DNA of 50,477 nucleotides from NCBI RefSeq assembly GCF_900168005.1, contig NZ_FUYP01000025.1:1-50477 (forward strand), written 5' to 3'. This DNA comes from Sphingopyxis flava (GTDB taxonomy: Bacteria; Pseudomonadota; Alphaproteobacteria; Sphingomonadales; Sphingomonadaceae). The stretch's first letter is position 1. Each line of letters opens with the position of its first letter. The position numbers and the translations under genes are program-made. Below the pieces are notes generated by a model. That model was not told where the DNA came from. It saw only the letters and a program-made list of their open reading frames with translations, and searched no databases. Below are positions 41,136 through 48,301 of this stretch, in pieces.

Positions 41136-41635
41136 CCGCGCGTCCTTCCCTCTTGTCTTGCTCGCGCGGCGCGGCCGCGGCCGAGATGGCACTGATCCTT
41201 CCGTTTCTGATCGTGCTGTTGTTTGGCTCGGTGGAGCTCGGCTATTATTTCTATAACCAGCACCAGGTAGTGAAAGGGGTTCGCGACGGCGCGCGCTTCG
41301 CCAGTCGCCAGCCCTTCACGGCGATCGGTTGCAACGGAACCACTCCGATCGTCGATGCGGCCACCACCACCGCCATTCGCGAAATCACTCGCACAGGAGC
41401 AGTCTCGGGTGGCGTGCCCCGGGTTCCGGGTTGGGAAGCAAGTGATATCGCGATCGATGTCGTTTGCGACGCGGACGCGCTCTCCAATGTTGGCATCTAC
41501 AGGGACAAGGGCAACCCGCCGCGGGTCACCATCTCCGCGATCGTCAGTTACAATGCGCTGTTCGGCGGCCTCGGCGTCATCGATTCAACCTACACGCTGA
41601 ATGCCAGCCAGCAAGCGGCGGCGATGGGCATATGA
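41132..41635 (+). CDS. tadE: TadE-like pseudopilin
   Basis: A 167-residue protein with the TadE signature: RGAAAAEMALILPFLIVLLFGSVELGYYFY (about 12-41), containing the glutamate of the prepilin-like motif, then VKGVRDGARFASRQ, as in TadE proteins. The C-terminal part has cysteines (GCNGTTP, VVCDADA) and ends in a short beta-rich region. It starts at an ATG overlapping the tadG stop (ATGA) and its own stop overlaps the next tadE-like gene the same way. It is probably cut by the Tad prepilin peptidase encoded at the end of the operon. Confidence 0.9.
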   Translation: MTARPSLLSCSRGAAAAEMALILPFLIVLLFGSVELGYYFYNQHQVVKGVRDGARFASRQPFTAIGCNGTTPIVDAATTTAIREITRTGAVSGGVPRVPGWEASDIAIDVVCDADALSNVGIYRDKGNPPRVTISAIVSYNALFGGLGVIDSTYTLNASQQAAAMGI

Positions 41636-42246
41636 GTGGGGCAGTCTTTCTTGGGCGCGCTGTGCGCGATGCGCGGGGCGCAAGCGCGGCGGAGTTTGCT
41701 TTGATCCTGCCGATATTCCTTCTGTTCTTCTTTGGACTCATCGACGCCGGGCGCTTTCTTTATGAGGTCAATCGCGGCGAAAAGGCAACCCAGATCGGCG
41801 CTCGCATGGCGGTGGTGACCGATCCAATTGCGCAGAGCCTGATGGGCGCGAGCTATGTGGGAGCGTCGGTCGGCGGCTCGACGCTGTCGCAAGGCGACCG
41901 GATCCCTGCCGCGGCATTCGGCTCGCTGGTTTGCAATCAGACCAGTTGCACCGGTACCGAGCCCCATCCGGGCACTACCCAAAACGACGCCGCGTTCCAG
42001 AATCTCCTGAGCCGCATGCAGCAGATCATGCCGGCAATTGAGGCCGACAATCTCGTCATCGAATATCGGGGCTCGGGTCTTGGCTATGCAGGAAATCCCA
42101 ATGGCATGGACATCTCGCCGCTGGTCACGGTAAGGCTGACGGGCATGAATTTCTCCCCGATTCTGCTGTTTGGCGGAAACATCGATCTCCCCGATTTTTC
42201 CTATACGTTGACGATGGAAGACGGGGACGGAACAGAATCGAACTGA
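41632..42246 (+). CDS. Second TadE/TadF-like pseudopilin
   Basis: A 204-residue protein with RGASAAEFALILPIFLLFFFGLIDAGRFLYEVNRGEKATQIGARMAVV at about 15-62, again the TadE core with Glu and a long hydrophobic segment. The remaining part (VCNQTSCTGTEPHPGTTQND, then LVIEYRGSGLGYAGNPNGMDISPLVTVRL) resembles the TadE/F C-terminal domain. It overlaps the preceding tadE gene by 4 bases and is followed by cpaE after a single base. TadE and TadF are minor pseudopilins with similar sequences; I cannot say which of the two this is. Confidence 0.9.
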   Translation: MSGAVFLGRAVRDARGASAAEFALILPIFLLFFFGLIDAGRFLYEVNRGEKATQIGARMAVVTDPIAQSLMGASYVGASVGGSTLSQGDRIPAAAFGSLVCNQTSCTGTEPHPGTTQNDAAFQNLLSRMQQIMPAIEADNLVIEYRGSGLGYAGNPNGMDISPLVTVRLTGMNFSPILLFGGNIDLPDFSYTLTMEDGDGTESN

Positions 42247-42247
42247 C

Positions 42248-43438
42248 ATGGGGCGCCCAAATTCTCCTCTATACCCCGGAAAGGACCAGCGTTTGCGATT
42301 GCCTGCGCCACTGACGGTCATTGCCGCCAGCGAGCATATTGATGCCCTGACCGCCGACAGGGATGCGCCATGGCTCGAGGATGTTGCCCTGATCCCGCTG
42401 GGACTGCACGACACCATTGCCAGCACTCATCTCGCGGGCGCTGGCATTTTGGTTGTGCAGATCGACCCTGCGGTTCCGGCATCGATGCGGCGCATCGAGC
42501 GCGTTCGGAAGCTTCGCTCCGATTTGCCGCAAGTCGTCGCACTGGAAAGCGCGAATGTCGGCCTGGTCCGCACGCTGCTGCGCGAAGGCGTCGCCGACGT
42601 TGTTTCATTGCCGCTATCGTTCGAAGAGCTGTTGCAGGCGGCCGTCACCGTGATGGAATCGCGCGCTCCGCAGCCCGACGCGCGAGATACGCTGGCACCC
42701 TTGGTGGCGGTCGCGCGCACGCCCGGCTCGTCTGGTGCCACGACGCTTGCAACTCATTTGGGGGCAAGGCTCGCCCGCGAAGGAACGGGCGTTTGCCTGT
42801 TCGATCTTGACATCCAGACTGGGCGCGCCGCCGAGGTCCTGGGATTGCGGCCTCGGCGCTGCCTCACCGATTTGCTCGACGCGGGAGTTCGGATCGACCA
42901 GGCGATGCTCCAGTCGGTCGTGGAACAACATAGCAGCGGATTGGCGCTGGTCGCCGCACCCCAAGACATTGGCCCGCTCGAGGCAATTGACAGCGAACAG
43001 CTCCACAAGGCGGTCGAACTTGCCCGGAAAGCCTATGATTACGTTCTGATGGATCTGCCGACGGGCCTCACCAATTGGAGCCTGACGATGCTCGCCGAGG
43101 CCAACGCGATCGTCATGATCGTCGAGCAGAATCTTGCGAGCCTCCGCCAGGCGCGGCGGCGTCTGGATCTGATGCGAAGCGTCGGGATCGACCGGAAGCA
43201 TATCTCGATCGTGGTGAACCGGGTTGAACGCCGGCTGTTCGGTTCGATCGGGCTCGCAGATGTCGAGGAAGCACTCGGGCACGACGTGCTTTGCGCAATC
43301 CACGCCGATGCGCAGAACCTCGGCATTGCGCAGGACCAAGGGCTGCTCGTGCACGAAGTCCGCTCGAAGAGCCCATATTCCGCCGATGTCGACAAGCTTG
43401 CCGACGCGCTGCGAATCAAGTTTGGGAAGCTCTCGTGA
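42248..43438 (+). CDS. cpaE: CpaE/TadZ-like pilus localisation ATPase
   Basis: A 396-residue protein. The N-terminal part (about 20-140) resembles an atypical receiver without a phosphoacceptor (VVQIDPAVPASMRRIERVRKL, LVRTLLREGVADVVSLPLSFEELLQ). The C-terminal half is MinD/ParA-like: deviant P-loop RTPGSSGATTLATHLGA (about 156-172), FDLDIQTGRAAEVLGL (the LDL-DxxxG Walker A' region), DYVLMDLPTG (Walker B) and IVVNRVERR. The signature and P-loop lysines are replaced (Arg and Ala), as in many TadZ/CpaE proteins, so ATP binding may be altered. It is thought to place the pilus machine in the cell, often at the pole. Confidence 0.92.
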   Translation: MGRPNSPLYPGKDQRLRLPAPLTVIAASEHIDALTADRDAPWLEDVALIPLGLHDTIASTHLAGAGILVVQIDPAVPASMRRIERVRKLRSDLPQVVALESANVGLVRTLLREGVADVVSLPLSFEELLQAAVTVMESRAPQPDARDTLAPLVAVARTPGSSGATTLATHLGARLAREGTGVCLFDLDIQTGRAAEVLGLRPRRCLTDLLDAGVRIDQAMLQSVVEQHSSGLALVAAPQDIGPLEAIDSEQLHKAVELARKAYDYVLMDLPTGLTNWSLTMLAEANAIVMIVEQNLASLRQARRRLDLMRSVGIDRKHISIVVNRVERRLFGSIGLADVEEALGHDVLCAIHADAQNLGIAQDQGLLVHEVRSKSPYSADVDKLADALRIKFGKLS

Positions 43439-44820
43439 TGTGGCAGATCGGCAAGAGCAAGGCCGGAAAGCACGGCGAGGCCACCAACGAAGCCGGCTTA
43501 CCCCAACCCATCTTCGGTAGTTCGTTTGACGCCGAGGCGGACCGCTTTTTGGGACTGAAAAGCGCCATCCACCGCAAGCTCCTCGACCGGATCAACCTCA
43601 GTCTCCTCGACAAGCTCTCGCGAGAGCAGATTGAGGAGGAGGTCGGTGACATAGTCCTCTCGCTGTTGATCGAGGAGGACGCGGCGCTCAATGCACGCGA
43701 GCGTGAGCGCCTTGTCGGCGAAGTGCTCGATGAGCTCCTGGGACTGGGGCCGCTCGAGCCTTTGCTTGCCGATGAGTCGATCACCGACATTCTGGTGAAT
43801 GGACACAAAACCGTCTTCGTCGAGCGCTTCGGGTTGCTCGAAAAGGTGCCGACGCGCTTCCAGGACGAGCGGCATCTGCTGCGTATCATCCAGAAGATCG
43901 TCAGCGCGGTCGGTCGGCGCGTGGACGAGTCATCGCCTTTTGTCGACGCGCGGCTCGCCGACGGGTCGCGGGTCAACGCCATCGTGGCGCCACTCGCGAT
44001 CGACGGATCGTTATTGTCGATCCGCAAATTCGCCAAGCAGCGTATCAGCATGGCGCGGCTCGTCGAACTGGGCAGCGTGCCAGCGGAAGTCGCCGAAGTG
44101 ATGTCTGCGATCGTGCGGTCGCGCCGCAATGTGCTGATTTCGGGCGGCACGGGTTCCGGTAAGACGACGCTGCTCAATGCACTGTCCTCCTATATTGATG
44201 GCCGCGAGAGGATCGTCACCATCGAGGATTCGGCGGAACTGCAACTCCAGCAAGAGCATGTTGCACGCCTCGAAACCCGTCCGCCGAACATCGAAGGGCG
44301 CGGCGAAATTACGCAGCGCGACCTCGTCAAGAACGCCCTGCGCATGCGCCCCGACAGGATTATCGTGGGCGAAGTGCGCTCCGGCGAAGCCTTTGACATG
44401 CTGCAGGCTATGAATACGGGGCACGACGGGTCTATGACGACCGTGCACGCCAATACCGCGCGCGATGCCCTCTCGCGCGTCGAGCAGATGATCGGGATGA
44501 GCGGGATCGAAATTTCGCCAGCCTCCGCCCGCGCGCAGATCGCGTCTGCAATCAACGTCGTGATCCAGATCGGCCGGCAGGCCGATGGCCGTCGGCGCCT
44601 GCTCAGCCTCTCCGAGGTGGTGGGTATGGAAGGGCAAACGATCACCATGCAGGAGATCTTCCGTTTCAAGATGGCAGGTCGCTCGGACACCGGGGATGTG
44701 CTGGGTCACTTCGAGGCGACGGGCATCAGGCCCAAGTTCCTCAACGATGCGGGCGAGCATGGTATCGAACTGCCAAGCGATCTTTTTCGTCCCTCGCTGA
44801 AGCTGGGTGACGTGCGGTGA
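43438..44820 (+). CDS. cpaF: Tad secretion ATPase CpaF/TadA
   Basis: A 460-residue hexameric ATPase driving pilus extension (and, in Tad systems, retraction). Walker A is [16 protein letters not shown] (about 235-250), followed by the Asp box IEDSAELQL, Walker B region [21 protein letters not shown] and the His box [12 protein letters not shown]. The N-terminal domain (about 40-170, with [16 protein letters not shown]) is typical of CpaF. The ATG shares its A with the cpaE stop. Its stop overlaps tadB (GTGA). Confidence 0.96.
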   Translation: MWQIGKSKAGKHGEATNEAGLPQPIFGSSFDAEADRFLGLKSAIHRKLLDRINLSLLDKLSREQIEEEVGDIVLSLLIEEDAALNARERERLVGEVLDELLGLGPLEPLLADESITDILVNGHKTVFVERFGLLEKVPTRFQDERHLLRIIQKIVSAVGRRVDESSPFVDARLADGSRVNAIVAPLAIDGSLLSIRKFAKQRISMARLVELGSVPAEVAEVMSAIVRSRRNVLISGGTGSGKTTLLNALSSYIDGRERIVTIEDSAELQLQQEHVARLETRPPNIEGRGEITQRDLVKNALRMRPDRIIVGEVRSGEAFDMLQAMNTGHDGSMTTVHANTARDALSRVEQMIGMSGIEISPASARAQIASAINVVIQIGRQADGRRRLLSLSEVVGMEGQTITMQEIFRFKMAGRSDTGDVLGHFEATGIRPKFLNDAGEHGIELPSDLFRPSLKLGDVR

Positions 44821-45821
44821 TCGGCGGGGAAGTCGCCCGGTTTCTGGTTCTCCTGGGGATCTTCGCATTTGTATTCCTGATCACGCAGGTCGTGCTCCGG
44901 ACATCGATCGAGCGGCGCGCGCATGTGGGCGCCGTCAACAAGCGGCTGAAGATGATTGCCAGCGGAGCGGCGCGCGAAGAGGTCGTCACCATCCTGCGCA
45001 AGAATGATCCAGTCTTGCTGAATGATGCGGCGAGTCCATGGGGACGATTGTATTTTACGTTCCGCCGCAACCTTTCGATGGCCGCGGTCCCTTGGACAGC
45101 CTTGCAAGTGGGTATTGGCATGGCGGCGATCTTTTCGGTCCTGGTCATCATTGTGACGATGGCGATATGGAGTGCCGCTTATCCGATCACCGCAGGCGTC
45201 ATCCAGCTCATCCTGGCATTTGCGGCTGCCGCAGCCCTCGGCGTACCGCTGATGGTGATCTCCTTCCTTGCGCAAAGGCGGCGCAAGCGGATGCAGGAGC
45301 AGTTTCCCGTCGCTCTCGATATCTTCGTCCGCTCGCTGCGCTCCGGCCACCCTGTGGCCGCGGCGCTCGACCTTCTCACTCAGGAGATGGAAGACCCGAT
45401 CGGATCGGAATTCGGTTTGGTGTCCGATGAAATCGCTTACGGCGCGGATCTGACGGACGCGCTAAATGATATGGCGGAGCGGTGGGATCTCGATGATCTG
45501 AGGATGTTCGTGGTTTCCCTCTCGGTGCAAAATGAAACCGGCGGCAACCTTGCCGAAATTCTCGACAATCTTTCGAAGGTCATCCGCGAGCGCGCCGGAC
45601 TGTATCTCAAGGTTCGTGCGCTCTCGTCGGAGGGCCGGATGACGGGGCTGATGCTGACGGGGCTGCCGATCTTCACCTTCGTCTTGGTCTTCCTGTTGAA
45701 CCCGTCTTTCTATCTCGACGTCGCGGGTGATCCCATTTTCTATGTCGGCTTTCCGCTGATGCTTTTGTGGTATGGCGTCGGGGTGATTTCGATCCGGCGC
45801 ATGGTGAACGTCAAGGTTTGA
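44817..45821 (+). CDS. tadB: Tad inner-membrane platform protein TadB
   Basis: A 334-residue type II secretion F-domain protein. It has an N-terminal membrane segment (VARFLVLLGIFAFVFLITQVVL), a mid pair (about 100-150, AIFSVLVIIVTMAIWSAAYPI and ILAFAAAAALGVPLMVISFLAQRRRKRMQEQFPVALDI), then the GspF domain (RSGHPVAAALDLLTQEM, DEIAYGADLTDALNDMAERWDLDDLRMFVVSL, ETGGNLAEILDNLSKVIRER) and C-terminal membrane segments. GTG at 44817 overlaps the cpaF stop. Together with TadC it forms the platform on which CpaF works. Confidence 0.94.
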   Translation: MIGGEVARFLVLLGIFAFVFLITQVVLRTSIERRAHVGAVNKRLKMIASGAAREEVVTILRKNDPVLLNDAASPWGRLYFTFRRNLSMAAVPWTALQVGIGMAAIFSVLVIIVTMAIWSAAYPITAGVIQLILAFAAAAALGVPLMVISFLAQRRRKRMQEQFPVALDIFVRSLRSGHPVAAALDLLTQEMEDPIGSEFGLVSDEIAYGADLTDALNDMAERWDLDDLRMFVVSLSVQNETGGNLAEILDNLSKVIRERAGLYLKVRALSSEGRMTGLMLTGLPIFTFVLVFLLNPSFYLDVAGDPIFYVGFPLMLLWYGVGVISIRRMVNVKV

Positions 45822-45822
45822 G

Positions 45823-46794
45823 ATGGTAGATTTTCTCGCCACAAATCTGTTCGCGCGGGCAGCGTTCCTGCTGCTGGTGTTCATGCTCGCGGTATTTCTG
45901 TTGACCGCAGTCGTGCGCATCGTGACGCGGCGCGCGGCATTGCGATCCGGCATCAAGTCGATCGCGCAATCGGGCCCTTCCGAGCGGGGCGCACGCTTGC
46001 AGGAGCGCCGGGATGGCGGCTGGCTGAAACTCACCGAGCGGATCGAGAAGGCGGGGCTGAACCTTGCCGATACCAAGGGCGATGAGCTGCGCCAGAAGAT
46101 GATCGCGGCAGGATTTACCTCCCCGGCCGCGCCAAAGCTGTTTACGCTGACCCGTCTCGTGCTGGTGCTGCTTTTGCCGACACTCTATGTCTTGCTGGCG
46201 AACGCGGGCGGCAAAGAACTGTCCTTTTTCAAGCTCTACCTGTTCGGCTCCGCCCTAGCGTTGCTCGGGCTGTATCTTCCGAACCTATACGTGACAGCGC
46301 GAGCAGACCGCCGGCGGGAGGCGATCACCAACGGCTTTCCCGACTGTCTCGACCTCATGCTCGTTTGTGTCGAAGCAGGGCTTGGCCTCGAAGCGGCAAT
46401 GGACCGCGTCGGGCGCGAGATGGTGCATTCGCAACCACTCGTCGCGGAGCTGCTGTCCGGCGCGACGTTGCATTTGCGTGCGGGGGCCGCGCGTGACGAA
46501 GCGCTTCGCAAAATGGGGGACAGAAGCGGTGTGGAGGAAGTGCGAAGCTTCGCCACCCTGCTGATCCAATCGGACAAGCTCGGGACGAGCATAGGAGAAA
46601 CGCTTCGCGTCTATTCTGATGAGATGCGCGAGAAGCGCCGGCTGCGGGCGGAGGAGAAGGCGCATCGTCTTCCCGTCCTCATCTCGATTCCGCTCGTGGT
46701 TTGCATGCTGCCGACCATGATCGGCGTCCTGATGTTGCCCGGTGCGGTGCGCATCGTTCGGGAAATGGTTCCGGCTCTTACAGGGGGAGGCTGA
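45823..46794 (+). CDS. tadC: Tad inner-membrane platform protein TadC
   Basis: A 323-residue GspF-domain protein, partner of TadB. N-terminal membrane segment (AAFLLLVFMLAVFLLTAVVRI), two more at about 105-155, and the F domain ITNGFPDCLDLMLVCVEAGLGLEAAMDRVGREM with LADELLS-like LVAELLSGATLHLRAGAARDEALRKMGDR and EVRSFATLLIQSDKLGTSIGETLRVYSDEMREKRR, then a C-terminal segment PVLISIPLVVCMLPTMIGVLMLPG. This order is the TadC layout. One base separates it from tadB. Confidence 0.94.
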   Translation: MVDFLATNLFARAAFLLLVFMLAVFLLTAVVRIVTRRAALRSGIKSIAQSGPSERGARLQERRDGGWLKLTERIEKAGLNLADTKGDELRQKMIAAGFTSPAAPKLFTLTRLVLVLLLPTLYVLLANAGGKELSFFKLYLFGSALALLGLYLPNLYVTARADRRREAITNGFPDCLDLMLVCVEAGLGLEAAMDRVGREMVHSQPLVAELLSGATLHLRAGAARDEALRKMGDRSGVEEVRSFATLLIQSDKLGTSIGETLRVYSDEMREKRRLRAEEKAHRLPVLISIPLVVCMLPTMIGVLMLPGAVRIVREMVPALTGGG

Positions 46795-46797
46795 TAT

Positions 46798-47472
46798 ATG
46801 AAAAAGGCGATCAGGCTGCTTGCAGCGTTGAGCACGGCTACGGTCTTGGGCGGCTGCCAGTCGTTTCCGTTGACCAGTTGGATGTCCAAGGAGCGGCCTG
46901 CGGCCGCGGCCAAGCGAAGCGCGCTCGCGGAAAGCACCTCGGGGGCGCTCGAAGAAGGCAAAGCTCTCCTCCGAAGCGGCAATATTTCAGCCGCGGTGGC
47001 GTCTTTTCGTATCGCGCTGCTCGATCCGGCTGCGCGCGGTGAGGCCAACAACGGTCTTGCAGTTGCTTACGCGAAGCTCGGGCGCGCTGATATTGCCGAA
47101 CGCTATTTCCGGGCGGCAATCGAACAGGATCCGGACAATCCCAAATTTGCGGCGAACCTGCTGCGTTTGCAGCAGGTCATGCTCGCGCGGTCGCACGTAA
47201 CCCCGACTTCGGACGCGCAAGCGCTGGCGGCGCGCACGAATGAAACCCGGGTTGCGTCGCGCGAGGCGCTGACCGGACAGGCTACGCGCATCTCGCGCGC
47301 CGAAGTCCTGATCCGATCGCAGCCCAGCACGGCAGCTCCCCCCGCCATGGCGGTGGTCTATCGCGATCCTGAGGCAGGTGCGCCGGTCGCGGATCAAGCG
47401 GGAAATGAGGAGCAGCTTGCGCTGGCGCCGGCAGCGAAGGCCCTCCCGATTACCGTGACGTTCCGCAAGTGA
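46798..47472 (+). CDS. tadD: TPR lipoprotein TadD
   Basis: A 224-residue lipoprotein: signal MKKAIRLLAALSTATVLGGC with Cys20 in LGGC, then tetratricopeptide repeats at about 45-125 (AEEGKALL-like LEEGKALLRSGNISAAVASFRIALLDP, ANNGLAVAYAKLGRADIAERYFRAAIEQDPDNPKFAANLLRL). The tail is low complexity. TadD proteins are lipoproteins needed for secretin assembly in Tad systems; the short lipoprotein at 39169-39459 may share that task. The gene follows tadC by three bases, and its stop shares its A with the peptidase start. Confidence 0.93.
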   Translation: MKKAIRLLAALSTATVLGGCQSFPLTSWMSKERPAAAAKRSALAESTSGALEEGKALLRSGNISAAVASFRIALLDPAARGEANNGLAVAYAKLGRADIAERYFRAAIEQDPDNPKFAANLLRLQQVMLARSHVTPTSDAQALAARTNETRVASREALTGQATRISRAEVLIRSQPSTAAPPAMAVVYRDPEAGAPVADQAGNEEQLALAPAAKALPITVTFRK

Positions 47473-47933
47473 TGCCCGACATAATGTGGTGGCCGGCCCT
47501 GGCGTGCGCAGCGCTGGGGGCGTGGCTTGACGTTACATCGAGGCGCCTTCCCAACAGGGTTTGCGCAGCGTTCGCCATTGCCGCCATCTTCGGGCTTGGA
47601 GCGACGCAGGGCGCTGCGCTCTTGCCCTGGGCGCTGCTCCATGCCGCAGCCGCGCTGCTTGTCGGCATGCTGCTCTTCCGGTTCGGGGTGATTGGAGGCG
47701 GCGACGCCAAATTCTACGCGGCGGCCGCCTGCGCGGCGCCAATCATCCCCGCTGCCGGACCTCTTGCACTCCTTGGCTGGACCTCAGTTGCGGGCCTAGT
47801 CCTGCTGCTGGTGATGATGGTCGGGCGCCGGCTCGGCATACTCGCTGGCAAAGGTTCCCTGCTCAAAGGATGGGAAGTCCCCTATGGCGTGGCGATTGCG
47901 GCGGGCTTCTGGCTCGCCCTGATCAGCGTCTGA
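47472..47933 (+). CDS. cpaA: Prepilin peptidase CpaA/TadV
   Basis: A 153-residue membrane aspartic protease cutting Flp, TadE and TadF leaders. The two active aspartates lie in WLDVTSRRLPN (Asp18) and GGGDAKFYAA (about residue 79), the A24 peptidase pattern. About four to six hydrophobic segments follow. ATG 47472 shares its A with the tadD stop (TGATG); an in-frame GTG one codon upstream is possible. It closes the operon; a 368-base gap and an adhesin gene follow. Confidence 0.94.
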   Translation: MPDIMWWPALACAALGAWLDVTSRRLPNRVCAAFAIAAIFGLGATQGAALLPWALLHAAAALLVGMLLFRFGVIGGGDAKFYAAAACAAPIIPAAGPLALLGWTSVAGLVLLLVMMVGRRLGILAGKGSLLKGWEVPYGVAIAAGFWLALISV

Positions 47934-48301
47934 CTGGCCCCAGTTCCGAGGAGGATTGCGGTTGCGGTAAGGCAGCACATTGGCACTGTCGTGACCGCTC
48001 GTCGCACCATCGAAAAGTCGCCTGAAAAGCGTTGCAAGGAAAACGCGCGCGCGCATGGGATGCACCGAAAATGTGCACCACCAGTTGCGCCTGATCGGGA
48101 CATTTTCCCGCGATTTCCGGACGGAAGCACGTCGCGGGCAACGCGGCATCCCAATAATATGTTGTATTTGCAATAATTGTTGCGTTGTGGCCGCAAAGGC
48201 GCCCAAAAAAGGCGCTAAATGGTTAATTTTATTGCAACTGTCATAAAAACCTGTTTCCTTTGCCTCATGTAACGACTCGCTGGCGCTGACCAGCGTCCCG
48301 A
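47934..48301. other. Promoter region of the adhesin, no gene
   Basis: Gap between the prepilin peptidase and the giant adhesin. Its last third (about 48155-48265) is clearly more AT-rich than the surroundings, with TTGCAATAATTGTTGC around 48169-48184 and TTTATTGCAACTGTCATAA near 48227-48246, fitting a promoter region. Short inverted pieces (GCGCC/GGCGC around 48204-48220, TGCAC/GTGCA around 48060-48080) are visible. I cannot assign a terminator or promoter boxes firmly. Confidence 0.45.
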
